From Deroplatys truncata (taxonomy: Eukaryota; Arthropoda; Insecta; Mantodea; Mantidae), in NCBI GenBank assembly GCA_030765065.1, contig CM060985.1, forward strand, positions 1,674,001 to 1,738,000: 64,000 nucleotides of DNA, in the 5' to 3' direction. Under the pieces are notes generated by a model. That model was not told where the DNA came from and did no database searches. It worked only from the letters and a program-made list of their open reading frames with translations. How positions within the stretch are numbered: position 1 is the first letter of the stretch; each line of letters begins with the position of its first letter. Shown here one piece after another: positions 1 to 12,387 of this stretch. The translations under genes were made by a program, and so were the position numbers.

Positions 1-3000
1 ATATTATCTAACGTAATACTTCACCTTTGCTTAGTACTAGCCACCCTGAGATAGCAATCAATAACGTGATGCTGGAGCTTAGACCACTGATAACAGGAGA
101 GTCATATTATCTAACGTAATACTTCACCTTTGCTTAGTACTAGCCACCCTGAGATAGCAATCAATAACGTGATGCTGGAGCTTAGACCACTGATAACAAG
201 AGAGTCATATTATTTAACGTAATACTTCACCTTTGCTTAGTACTAGCCACTCTGAGATAGCAATCAATAAAGTGATGCTGGAGCTTAGACCACTGATAAC
301 AGGAGAGTCATATGATCTAACGTAATACTTCACCTTTGCTTAGTACTAGCCACCCTCAGATAGCAATCAATAACGTGATGCTGGAGCTTAGACCACTGAT
401 AACAGGAGAGTCATATTATCTAACGTAATACTTCACCTTTGCTTAGTATTAGCCACCTTCAGATAGCAATCAATAACGTGATGCTGGAGCTTAGACCACT
501 GATAACAGGAGAGTCATATTATCTAACGTAATACTTCACCTTTGCTTAGTACTAGCCACCCTCAGATAGCAATCAATAACGTGATGCTGGAGCCTAGACC
601 ACTGATAACAAGAGAGTCATATTATCTAACGTAATACTTCACCTTTGCTTAGTACTAGCCACCCTGAGATAGCAATCAATAACGTGATGCTGGAGCTTAG
701 ACCACTGATAACAGGAGAGTCATATTATCTAACGTAATACTTCACCTTTGCTTAGTACTAACCACTCTGAGATAGCAATCAATAACGTGATGCTGGAAAC
801 CTAGACCACTGATAACAGGAGAGTCATATTATTTAACGTAATACTTCACCTTTGCTTACTACTAGGCACCCTGAGATAGCAATCAATAACGTGATGCTGG
901 AGCCTAGACCACTGATAACAAGAGAGTCATATTATTTAACGTAATACTTCACCTTTGCTTAGTACTAGCCACCCTCAGATAGCAATCAATAACGTGATGC
1001 TGGAGCTTAGACCACTGATAACAGGAGAGTCATATTATTTAACGTAATACTTCACCTTTGCTTAGTACTAGCCACCCTGAGATAGCAATCAATAACGTGA
1101 TGCTGGAGCCTAGACCACTGATAACAAGAGAGTCATATTATTTAACGTAATACTTCACCTTTGCTTAGTACTAGCCACTCTGAGATAGCAATCAATAACG
1201 TGATGCTGGAGCTTAGACCACTGATAACAAGAGAGTCATATTATCTAACGTAATACTTCACCTTTGCTTAGTACTAGCCACTCTGAGATAGCAATCAATA
1301 ACGTGATGCTGGAGCTTAGACCACTGATAACAAGAGAGTCATATTATCTAACGTAATACTTCACCTTTGCTTAGTACTAGCCACTCTGAGATAGCAATCA
1401 ATAACGTGATGCTGGAGCTTAGACCACTGATAACAAGAGAGTCATATTATCTAACGTAATACTTCACCTTTGCTTAGTACTAGCCACCCTGAGATAGCAA
1501 TCAATAACGTGATGCTGGAGCTTAGACCACTGATAACAAGAGAGTCATATTATTTAACGTAATACTTCACCTTTGCTTAGTACTAGCCACCCTGAGATAG
1601 CAATCAATAACGTGATGCTGGAGCCTAGACCACTGATAACAAGAGAGTCATATTATTTAACGTAATACTTCACCTTTGCTTAGTACTAGCCACTCTGAGA
1701 TAGCAATCAATAACGTGATGCTGGAGCTTAGACCACAGATAACAGGAGAGTCATATTATTTAACGTAATACTTCACCTTTGCTTAGTACTAGCCACCCTG
1801 AGATAGCAATCAATAACGTGATGCTGGAGCTAAGACCACTGATAACAGGAGTGTCATATTATCTAACGTAATACTTCACCTTTGCTTAGTACTAGCCACC
1901 CTCAGATAGCAATCAATAACGTGATGCTGGAGCCTAGACCACTGATAACAAGAGAGTCATATTATTTAACGTAATACTTCACCTTTGCTTAGTACTAGCC
2001 ACCCTGAGATAGCAATCAATAACGTGATGCTGGAGCTTAGACCACTGATAACAGGAGAGTCATATTATCTAACGTAATACTTCACCTTTGCTTAGTACTA
2101 GCCACTCTGAGATAGCAATCAATAACGTGATGCTGGAGCTTAGACCACTGATAACAAGACAGTCATATTATTTAACGTAATACTTCACCTTTGCTTAGTA
2201 CTAGCCACCCTGAGATAGCAATCAATAACGTGATGCTGGAGCTTAGACCACTGATAACAGGAGAGTCATATTATCTAACGTAATACTTCACCTTTGCTTA
2301 GTACTAGCCACTCTGAGATAGCAATCAATAACGTGATGCTGGAGCTTAGACCACTGATAACAGGAGTGTCATATTATCTAATGTAATACTTCACCTTTGC
2401 TTAGTACTAGCCACCCTGAGATAGCAATCAATAACGTGATGCTGGAGCTTAGACCACTGATAACAGGAGAGTCATATTATCTAACGTAATACTTCACCTT
2501 TGCTTAGTACTAGCCACTCTGAGATAGCAATCAATAACGTGATGCTGGAGCTTAGACCACTGATAACAAGACAGTCATATTATTTAACGTAATACTTCAC
2601 CTTTGCTTAGTACTAGCCACCCTCAGATAGCAATCAATAACGTGATGCTGGAGCTTAGACCACTGATAACAAGACAGTCATATTATTTAACGTAATACTT
2701 CACCTTTGCTTAGTACTAGCCACCCTCAGATAGCAATCAATAACGTGATGCTGGAGCTTAGACCACTGATAACAAGACAGTCATATTATTTAACGTAATA
2801 CTTCACCTTTGCTTAGTACTAGCCACCTTCAGATAGCAATCAATAACGTGATGCTGGAGCTTAGACCACTGATAACAAGACAGTCATATTATCTAACGTA
2901 ATACTTCACCTTTGCTTAGTACTAGCCACCTTCAGATAGCAATCAATAACGTGATGCTGGAGCTTAGACCACTGATAACAGGACAGTCATATTATCTAAC

Positions 3001-6000
3001 GTAATACTTCACCTTTGCTTAGTACTAGCCACCTTCAGTTAGCAATCAATAACGTGATGCTGGAGCTTAGACCACTGATAACAAGAGAGTCATATTATTT
3101 AACGTAATACTTCAGCTTTGCTTAGTACTAGCCACCCTCAGATAGCAATCAATAACGCGATGCTGGAGCTTAGACCACTGATAACAGGACAGTCATATTA
3201 TCTAACGTAATACTTCACCTTTGCTTAGTACTAGCCACTCTGAGATAGCAATCAATAACGTGATGCTGGAGCTTAGACCACTGATAACAAGAAAGTCATA
3301 TTATTTAACGTAATACTTCAGCTTTGCTTAGTACTAGCCACCCTCAGATAGCAATCAATAACGTGATGCTGGAGCTTAGACCACTGATAACAGGACAGTC
3401 ATATTATCTAACGTAATACTTCACCTTTGCTTAGTACTAATCACTCTGAGATAGCAATCAATAACGTGATGCTGGAGCTTAGACCACTGATAACAGGAGA
3501 GTCATATTATCTAACGTAATACTTCACCTTTGCTTAGTACTAGCCACTCTGAGATAGCAATCAATAACTTGATGCTGGAGCTTAGACCACTGATAACAGG
3601 AGAGTCATATTATTTAACGTAATACTTCATCTTTGCTTAGTACTAGCCACTCTGAGATAGCAATCAATAACGTGATGCTGGAGCTTAGACCACTGATAAC
3701 AGGAGAGTCATATTATTTAACGTAATACTTCACCTTTGCTTAGTACTAGCCACCTTCAGATAGCAATCAATAACGTGATGCTGGAGCTTAGACCACTGAT
3801 AACAGGAGAGTCATATTATTTAACGTAATACTTCACCTTTGCTTAGTACTAGCCACCCTGAGATAGCAATCAATAACGTGATGCTGGAGCTTAGACCACT
3901 GATAACAGGAGAGTCATATTATTTAACGTAATACTTCACCTTTGCTTAGTACTAGCCACCCTGAGATAGCAATCAATAACGTGATGCTGGAGCTTAGACC
4001 ACTGATAACAGGAGAGTCATATTATTTAACGTAATACTTCACCTTTGCTTAGTACTAGCCACCTTCAGATAGCAATCAATAACGTGATGCTGGAGCTTAG
4101 ACCACTGATAACAGGAGAGTCATATTATCTAACGTAATACTTCACCTTTGCTTAGTACTAGCCACCTTCAGGTAGCAATCAATAACGTGATGCTGGAGCT
4201 TAGACCACTGATAACAGGAGAGTCATATTATTTAACGTAATACTTCACCTTTGCTTAGTACTAGCCACCCTGAGATAGAAATCAATAACGTGATGCTGGA
4301 GCTTAGACCACTGATAACAGGAGAGTCATATTATTTAACGTAATACTTCACCTTTGCTTAGTACTAGCCACCTTCAGATAGCAATCAATAATGTGATGCT
4401 GGAGCTTAGACCACTGATAACAGGAGAGTCATATTATCTAACGTAATACTTCACCTTTGTTTAGTACTAGCCACTCTAAGATAGCAATCAATAACGTGAT
4501 GCTGGAGCTTAGACCACTGATAACAGGAGAGTCATATTATTTAACGTAATACTTCACCTTTGCTTAGTACTAGCCACCCTCAGATAGCAATCAATAACGT
4601 GATGCTGGAGCTTAGACCACTGATAACAGGAGAGTCATATTATCTAACGTAATACTTCACCTTTGCTTAGTACTAGCCACCTTCAGGTAGCAATCAATAA
4701 CGTGATGCTGGAGCTAAGACCACTGATAACAGGAGAGTCATATTATCTAACGTAATACTTCACCTTTGCTTAGTACTAGCCACCCTGAGATAGCAATCAA
4801 TAACGTGATGCTGGAGCTTAGACCACTGATAACAGGAGAGTCATATTATCTAACGTAATACTTCACCTTTGCTTAGTACTAGCCACCCTGAGATAGCAAT
4901 CAATAACGTGATGCTGGAGCTAAGACCACTAATATAAGGAGAGTGATATTATCTAACGTAATACTTCACCTTTGCTTAGTACTAGCCACCCTCAGATAGC
5001 AATCAATAACGTGATGCTGGAGCTTAGACCACTGATAACAGGAGAGTCATATTATTTAACGTAATACTTCACCTTTGCTTAGTACTAGCCACCCTGAGAT
5101 AGCAATCAATAACGTGATGCTGGAGCTTAGACCACTGATAACACGAGAGTCATATTATCTAACGTAATACTTCACCTTTGCTTAGTACTAGCCACCCTGA
5201 GATAGCAATCAATAACGTGATGCTGGAGCTAAGACCACTGATAACAAGAGAGTCATATTATCTAACGTAATACTTCACCTTTGCTTAGTACTAGCCACTC
5301 TGAGATAGCAATCAATAACATGATGCTGGAGCTAAGACCACTGATAACAGGAGAGTCATATTATCTAACGTAATACTTCACCTTTGCTTAGTACTAGCCA
5401 CCCTGAGATAGCAATCAATAACGTGATGCTGGAGCTTAGACCACTGATAACAAGAGTGTCATATTATCTAACGTAATACTTCACCTTAGCTTAGTACTAG
5501 CCACCCTCAGATAGCAATCAATAACGTGATGCTGGAGCTTAGACCACTGATAACAGGATAGTCATATTATCTAACGTAATACTTCACCTTAGCTTAGTAC
5601 TAGCCACCCTCAGATAGCAATCAATAACGTGATGCTGGAGCTAAGACCACTGATAACAGGAGAGTCATATTATCTAACGTAATACTTCACCTTAGCTTAG
5701 TACTAGCCACCCTGAGATAGCAATCAATAACGTGATGCTGGAGCTTAGACCACTGATAACAGGAGAGTCATATTATCTAACGTATGCCAAGTAATACTTC
5801 ACCTTTGCTTAGTACTAGCCACCCTGAGATAGCAATCAATAACGTGATGCTGGAGCTTAGACCACTGATAACAGGAGAGTCATATTATCTAACGTATGCC
5901 AAGTAATACTTCACCTTTGCTTAGTACTAGCCACCTTGAGATAGCAAGCAATAACGTGATGCTGGAGCTTAGACCACTGATAACAAGAGAGTCATATTAT

Positions 6001-7708
6001 CTAACGTAATACTTCACCTTTGCTTAGTACTAGCCACCCTGAGATAGCAATCAATAACGTGATGCTGGAGCTTAGACCACTGATAAAAGGAGAGTCATAT
6101 TATCTAACGTATGCCAAGTAATACTTCACCTTTGCTTAGTACTAGCCACCCTGAGATAGCAAGCAATAACGTGATGCTGGAGCTAAGACCACTGATAACA
6201 GGAGAGTCATATTATCTAACGTAATACTTCACCTTTGCTTAGTACTAGCCACCCTCAGATAGCAATCAATAACGTGATGCTGGAGCTTAGACCACTGATA
6301 ACAGGAGAGTCATATTATTTAACGTAATACTTCACCTTTGCTTAGTACTAGCCACTCTGAGATAGCAATCAATAACGTGATGCTGGAGCTAAGACCACTG
6401 ATAACAAGAGAGTCATATTATCTAACGTAATACTTCACCTTTGCTTAGTACTAGCCACCTTCAGGTAGCAATCAATAACGTGATGCTGGAGCTAAGACCA
6501 CTGATAACAAGAGAGTCATATTATCTAACGTAATACTTCACCTTTGCTTAGTACTAGCCACCTTCAGGTAGCAATCAATAACGTGATGCTGGAGCTAAGA
6601 CCACTGATAACAAGAGAGTCATATTATCTAACGTAATACTTCACCTTTGCTTAGTACTAGCCACCTTCAGGTAGCAATCAATAACGTGATGCTGGAGCTA
6701 AGACCACTGATAACAAGAGAGTCATATTATTTAACGTAATACTTCACCTTTGCTTAGTACTAGCCACCCTGAGATAGCAATCAATAACGTGATGCTGGAG
6801 CTTAGACCACTGATAACAGGAGAGTCATATTATCTAACGTATGCCAAGTAATACTTCACCTTTGCTTAGTACTAGCCACTCTGAGATAGCAATCAATAAC
6901 GTGATGCTGGAGCTTAGACCACTGATAACAGGAGAGTCATATTATCTAACATATGCCCAGTAATACTTCACCTTTGCTTAGTACTAGCCACCCTGAGATA
7001 GCAATCAATAACGTGATGCTGGAGCTAAGACCACTGATAACAGGAGAGTCATATTATCTAACGTATGCCAAGTAATACTTCACCTTTGCTTAGTACTAGC
7101 CACTCTGAGATAGCAATCAATAACGTGATGCTGGAGCTTAGACCACTGATAACAGGACAGTCATATTATCTAACGTAATACTTCATCTTTGCTTAGTACT
7201 AGCCACTCTGAGATAGCAATCAATAACGTGATGCTGGAGCTTAGACCACTGATAACAGGAGAGTCATATTATCTAACGTAATACTTCACCTTTGCTTAGT
7301 ACTAGCCACCCTGAGATAGCAATCAATAACGTGATGCTGGAGTTTAGACCACTGATAACAGGAGAGTCATATTATCTAACGTAATACTTCACCTTTGCTT
7401 AGTACTAGCCACCCTGAGATAGCAATCAATAACGTGATGCTGGAGCTTAGACCACTGATAACAGGAGAGTCATATTATTTAACGTAATACTTCACCTTTG
7501 CTAAGTACTAGCCACTCTGAGATAGCAATCAATAACGTGATGCTGGAGCTTAGACCACTGATAACAGGAGAGTCATATTATTTAACGTAATACTTCACCT
7601 TTGCTTAGTACTAGCCACCCTGAGATAGCAATCAATAACGTGATGCTGGAGCTTAGACCACTGATAACAAGAGAGTCATATTATCTAACGTAATACTTCA
7701 CCTTTGCT
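1..7708. repeat. 103-bp satellite array (about 75 copies)
   Basis: Head-to-tail units recur every 103 bp (the ATATTATCTAACG start falls at 1, 104, 207 and onward) with only a few substitutions between copies. Recurrent variants are CTCAGATAG/CTGAGATAG/TTCAGATAG, AGGAGAGTC/AAGAGAGTC/AAGACAGTC and GAGCTTAG/GAGCCTAG/GAGCTAAG, shuffled among copies as expected from unequal exchange and conversion. Every unit contains the 8-bp palindrome TAGTACTA. No long frame stays open and no gene interrupts the array. The array runs off the left edge of the window, and its right end is the LINE junction at about 7708. Confidence 0.97.
5770..7085. repeat. Cluster of 112-bp variant units in the 103-bp array
   Basis: Six units carry an extra 9 bp, so TAACGTAATACTT reads TAACGTATGCCAAGTAATACTT split as TAAC-GTA-TGCCAA-GTA-ATACTT. 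They start near 5780, 5892, 6108, 6838, 6950 and 7064. The copy near 6950 has its own substitutions (CATATGCCCAG). None occurs before 5.7 kb. The extra segment lies between GTA direct repeats, so the short form could have arisen by deletion between them, or the long form by insertion. Confidence 0.9.
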
Positions 7709-9155
7709 AAGCCATGGTATTCATCCTACATCTGCTAATAGTGTCTTTTTGGTGGCCATCAATAAAATTGTGTCATGCCTTCGACCAGCTGTTAAGGGGT
7801 ATTTATATGCTGATGATATTATCATTTTTTGTAAAGGACGAGACATAAAGACAACTCAAGAACTACTACAATTGACCCTTCAGAATCTCTATACTTGGAG
7901 CTGTAGTACTGGTCTGCGATTCTCACCTCTAAAAAGCCAATGCATAGTTTTCTCTAGATCTAGAAAACCACTTCCACAACCTGAATTGCTAATGAACAAT
8001 CATCGCATACCAATTGTCAATAACATTCGCATACTTGGATTGCAATGTGACCAAAAGTTAACCTGGATCTCGTATCTTAAAATACTTAAAGCTGACTGCT
8101 TAAGATGGCTGAATATTTTGAAAGTGTTATCGGCCTAAAATTGGGGAGCTGACTTTAATATCCTACTCCGCATATACAGGATGATTATATGATCTAAACT
8201 TGATTATGGCTGCATTGTATATAACTCAGCTAGTCCGACTGCCCTTAAGATGCTCGATTGCGTTCAGTTTTCTGCACTCAGGATTGCGTTGGGAGCATTT
8301 CACACAAGCCCTACTGAGAGTTTACAAATAGAAGCTAACGAGCCGCCACTACGTACAAGGAGGAAAGTTCTGAGTTTGATCTATGCTTCAAAGATTGCTG
8401 CCTTACCAGACTCTGCTGCTTTCCCATATCTTTTCCTTTCTAACGACAATAACAGGATTTCAACTGGACAATCTCATGGCACTTCCTTCAGCTATAGAAT
8501 TTCAAAATATATGCACAAGATTAATTTAGGTTTTCCTGCTATGATAAAACTCAAATGTTTCAGCAATACCTGTTGGAAACCCGAAACCCCGCCTATCATC
8601 ACCACTCTAGCCAAATGCAACAAAATGAATATATATATTACCCATTACCAGCGAATGTTTCACGAAATTTGTGGCATGCACCAAAACTTCATACCCATAT
8701 ATACTGATGGATCAAAAATGAATGGGAGTAGTTCTTACAGTCTTCCGAATTACCTCTCTATATTCTCCTGTGAACTTTTTGCCATAAGAAAGCTGAACAT
8801 TGTTCACTGACTCGATGAGCTCTACAACACAAACTCTTTAGTGCACAACATTTTACAGCTGTATAATGATATAAAAGCCAGCAATAAGCGTCTTATACCA
8901 TCTGCAAATGAAGCAACATGCCTGGCCGACCTCAAGGTTCCGCATCACCATTTCCTCAAGTATGAAATATGTAAGCTACATCCAATAGCAAACTAATTGC
9001 CTTAAGCTCCAATCCCAGTTTCAGTTGCCCAATAAAACATCTCGTGACCAGGCTACCTGTCGGACATACTGCAATTACACATTCATATCATCAGCCTACA
9101 TGTCATTCCATTCTCACAGTTCAGCATATAGTTGCAGAGTGCCCTACACTACCAT
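7709..9155 (+). pseudogene. LINE ORF2 remnant: RT palm, RNase H, C-terminal domain
   Basis: The first frame opens with GIHPTSANSVFLVAINKIV, matching the RT block around GIPQGS...LF..AIN, followed by the catalytic YADDIIIF box at about 7806-7829, and WSCSTGLRFSPLKSQCIVF and LGLQCDQKLTW of the RT thumb side. A stop ends that frame at 8138. A second open stretch (8250-8810) has KMLDCVQFSALRIALGAF, typical of the RT C-terminus, then IYTDGSK at about 8698, the first RNase H aspartate motif, and a CELFAI block (second acidic residue). A stop follows at 8808-8810. Near 9041-9155 another frame gives RLPVGHTAITHSY and LTVQHIVAECP, the conserved C-terminal domain of I/R1/Jockey-like LINEs. One cysteine of its usual CxxC is missing. 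The coding region is clearly decayed. Confidence 0.87.
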
Positions 9156-9361
9156 GTTCATTGGCTTCAGTGTGGTATTCCTGCTAACCTCTCGGTGGCC
9201 TTGAGTCACTACATAGTAAAGTTTTTAAAACAAATAAAATTGTATAATGTTATATAATCAATGTTGTAATTTGTTTCAATATTGTAATTATTAAAATTTA
9301 TTGTAGTCACATTATGACTATTGTTAAAGTGACAATAATAAATTAAAAAAATAATAATAAA
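7709..9361 (+). mobile_element. 5'-truncated I-group non-LTR retrotransposon (LINE)
   Basis: The order of parts is the 3' half of a reverse transcriptase, an RNase H domain, a conserved C-terminal segment, then a short 3' UTR ending in an A-rich (TAA/AATA) tail at about 9330-9361. RT followed by RNase H is typical of the I group of LINEs (I, Nimb, Ingi, Loa and relatives), so this is not a simple Jockey or CR1 element. The 5' part is absent: the element starts at the junction with the 103-bp satellite, inside the RT. Satellite is not found again after the tail, so the LINE sits at the array edge. Several stops and frame changes show that it is inactive. Clade assignment within the I group is not resolved. 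Confidence 0.88.
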
Positions 9362-9439
9362 ACAATCAAAATGTGTAGATATTTTACTTTTGCCGTTTAC
9401 AGCAGAAGGTATGAATCTATGTCAGGCAATACACAACTT

Positions 9440-10226
9440 AGTTTTCCTGGTAAGTATTCTCAGTATTTACCAGATTGCTATGTTGTACCGCAGTTACAAT
9501 TGTTTCATTATCATCAATATTTGAGTACGAGCCACGTCCTCTAGCTCTTGTTCTCCCTCTGAAATTGCTATGTCCTCCACGCGTATATTCTTCATGATGA
9601 TTGTCGCTCATCTGATTATAGTTATGAAAGTTTCGTATGTTGGAATCTGTTATTACCCCTGGGTGAAGTAGAATTTTGCCGATTCATTCTTTCAGTCCTC
9701 ATATAATTTTGTGTTCCTGTCTCCCAATCTCTGATCTGTGTGTTGTAATTAAATCTATTCTCACCCTGAAATTCATTATTTCTTCTGTTCACATTGTGGT
9801 AGAGTGTATCACCTATGTGGACTCCACATTTCATTACCGCTACTTTCTTCTTCTTCTAGTGATGATGTCATCTCATACATTGTTTTGGGTCTAGCAATTA
9901 AGATGTGGTTTTGTATGTGTCTAGTAATTAAACTAATGAAATCCTCCTCATGCATGGCTCGAGTTAAATATCCTGCATATTTAATCAGATAATCTGTCGT
10001 CCCTATTGTACTGTGAGTAGCTTAAGCTTGCCCTAATCTTATGTTGTACAGTGGCCGCTACCATATGTAACCATTCTAGAGTTTTGTTGTCTAAGCATTT
10101 TCTAACTAGGATCATTTTTAATTCTTCTGGCACATTTTTCAATTTAAAATACTCTATAAGGTCATTAATAAACTGCACTGGACTTGAGGAAGCATTAAAG
10201 TTAGGTAATGGTAACTCATTAAGCAC
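9440..10226 (-). pseudogene. Gag-like gene of an LTR-retrotransposon fossil
   Basis: Read on the minus strand, the N-terminal part contains LPLPNFNASSSPVQFINDL, then EYFKLKNVPEELKMILV and LDNKTLEWLHMVA, the pattern of a retrotransposon gag (capsid-type) domain in Ty3/gypsy-like elements. Farther along is an arginine/glycine-rich tail, FRGRTRARGRGSYS, near 9500-9560, as expected for a nucleic-acid-binding gag C-terminus. No zinc knuckle was seen. No protease, polymerase or integrase follows, since the LINE tail ends at about 9361. The copy is broken in several places and incomplete. Family assignment to Ty3/gypsy is probable, not proven. Confidence 0.6.
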
Positions 10227-10440
10227 AGAATGATACCTGCAAATGTGTTGTTGTTGTTGTGTGTTTGAGAGGCTGATGCTATGGAAAAAGCAGTAGCGTT
10301 GCTTGTGTTACGTAATGTTACACAATATTGCGTAGAAACTTGAAGAATTTTATTTAATTTGCCTGCTTTGTGCGTAGGTTTCAATTAATTAAGCTTATGT
10401 AATATTATTTAAATCAGTAGATCTATAGAGACATAAGGTC

Positions 10441-10904
10441 TGTTCAGGTCGTGATATGACAAAAATTAAAAACGTCACAGAATTACTTTTAAATTTCACT
10501 TCTTTTTATTTATTTACACTTGCACATATATAAAACACTGCACTTTATAAAGGAAAACTGTGAGAAACTTTACACATTCTTAATGTATTTACTATAAAAT
10601 CTTGCTCGTGACTTTTCCATCTGCACTCTATCACATCATGCCCGCAACCGACTGATTCCAACGGTAAAAACCCTAAAGCTTCGGTATTGCCAGTCTCTTA
10701 TTGGCTAAATCTAGTCCAATAGAATTTAAGCATTCAAACTAAAACTTTTCTTTACTGTTGATTGGCTAATTCAAAACTGTAAGCGAAACTACGTCATTAC
10801 CGATCTTTTCATAACCAGTACTTTTCAAAGTTTGAGACACATTATTGTCACAAAAATTACATTATTAGCTCATTGTTAACAACCTAAAACATATTATTCT
10901 CACA
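10441..10904 (-). mobile_element. Possible 5' LTR belonging to the gag-like fossil
   Basis: On the minus strand this 464-bp stretch begins TGTGAGAATAATATG and ends GACCTGAACA, giving TGT...ACA inverted ends, and it lies upstream of the gag-like gene in the same orientation. It carries AGCCAAT boxes, then a TATA-like TTTATAAAG, then AATAAATAAA, the expected U3-R-U5 order. No second copy is present in the window and no standard primer-binding site was recognised beside it, so both ends are tentative. Confidence 0.35.
10525..10780 (-). promoter_or_regulatory. CCAAT/TATA promoter-like cluster within the possible LTR
   Basis: Minus-strand AGCCAAT motifs lie near 10700 and 10763 and are followed about 160 bp downstream by TTTATAAAGTGCAGTG near 10533. 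The TATA box plus an initiator-like GTGCAGTG resembles an RNA polymerase II core promoter. It is assigned to the LTR above by position only. Confidence 0.35.
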
Positions 10905-11084
10905 GTTTTTGTACTATTGCATAACATTAATAAATACGTTTACAATAAAAATAAGTATCTGCAATGACTTTACATACAATATAAATAATAATTATATACA
11001 TATTGTTTTCAAGGTGGGCTGTAATTGAATTTAGTTATAATAAAAAAAATAAAATTAAATTTATTCAGGCATTAAAATACTGCC

Positions 11085-12020
11085 TCACAATACCCATATT
11101 ATTGTAGTAATGCTAATCATCATCACTACTCTCTAGACCTAGATTAACCCATCTCTGCACTTAAAATCTTCCTCAATTCTTTTTCAACAGTTCGCAAGCT
11201 TCTACCCAATTATTTTTTATAATTTCAACTATGCAGCTTTAAGAGTTCTAAAATTAAGAGGTGCAATCTTTTGTTTTATTAAATTCCAGATAAGTTTGTA
11301 GTGATATGAGGTAGGCACAAGACCTTTGTTTCATTACACTATCAACCCATCTCTAAAAGTTGCCAATCAACAACCTGTGCTTTTCTAGATGAAATTTTGG
11401 GGAATTTATTTTTCCGCACAGTATAGCGAGATGCATTATACACAACTACAATGCTCTCAGGTGGAATATTTCATATTAATTTTTCCTCCATCCATTTTTC
11501 ATAATTGTGCCCATTCATCTCATCATGATAATTTGCTGATTTGGATTGTAAAGTAATTCAGATTCCCCTGTATGTCTTTGACCAGCACAAAACCTCTGGT
11601 ACTTCCTCGTGCTGCTTGACAGTGTGGTTAGTATGGACTCAACTCTTGCCTGTATTAACTACCGGTTTCCGTGGCCCTATTCTATTCTTACTTATAGCCC
11701 ATAAGTACTCGGCATGTTTGGCAACAAGGTTACTCCGTTAACACAGAGCATCTCCTTTTGGATTTCTTAAATTGAAATCCCATTTCCCCTCAATATTTTC
11801 CTTAATGTTTCTTTATCACCTTAAAAATTTATTTCTCTTTAACAAAGTTCAGGGGTTTTCTCAAGGTAGGAATCTCCTTTATTTTGTTTGTAGCACTGTA
11901 AAAATTTTCTATGCACAACAAATTATCAAAGTCATCAAGAGATATGATTTTGCAAAATTATCAATTTTTCCTATGAGATGTTACCTTAATCCCCATTTTT
12001 GAAGCCTTTTTAAAACCATT
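11085..12020 (-). pseudogene. Degenerate Tc1/mariner (IS630-like) transposase
   Basis: The minus strand, from high to low coordinates, reads as successive blocks of an arthropod DDE transposase of the Tc1/mariner/IS630 superfamily. DDFDNLLCIENFY and KEIPTLRKPLNFVKEK lie in the helix-turn-helix region (about 11960-11830), VHTNHTVKQ at the usual DETWV.ANHTV position (about 11630), KSANYHDEMNGHNYEKWMEE (about 11550-11490) and IPPESIVVVYNASRY at the MDNASYH catalytic block (about 11460-11420). The C-terminal block IVEIIKNNWVEACELLKKN lies near 11180-11230. Most family spacing is kept, but there are several stops and frame changes, and the second aspartate position reads VYNAS rather than (M/I)DNAS. 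This is a dead copy. Terminal inverted repeats were not identified. Confidence 0.75.
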
Positions 12021-12387
12021 TATTACATTTACTTGTTCTCTCAGACTTTTCCACTAGTTTTTCTGCATTAAATTTTAAGTTTTCAAGAGGCATAATTAAA
12101 CTTCCCTCCCATTTTTTCGTCCATATAACCTGGACAATAATGTATAACCTGGAATTTGTGTTTTCATCCATATTTGACATTTTTCATGTGTGTTTTCGCT
12201 TCTGAGGTGTCTCCATAATGTCACAGGATCATGCCAATTGCATCACAACAAGCTCAAACAAACACTGTGTTGAACTGCACTCTTCAGCATCACTACTAAC
12301 TGCAGCTCATGTTTTCTGTACTTCCAGCTGTTACTTAACTGTTGCGTTCCTGTTACTACCAAACGCACTCATATTATGGCTGAACAG
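12021..12387. other. Unique spacer, nothing recognised
   Basis: AT-rich DNA between the transposase remnant and the 76-bp satellite. No coding block, RNA gene or repeat was recognised. A plus-strand open frame at 12218-12412 runs into the satellite edge and has no supporting motif. Confidence 0.6.

Noticed and set aside
1-7708. CRISPR-like array of direct repeats
   Set aside because: The whole 103-bp unit repeats with no unique spacers, no cas genes are present, and the context is eukaryotic.
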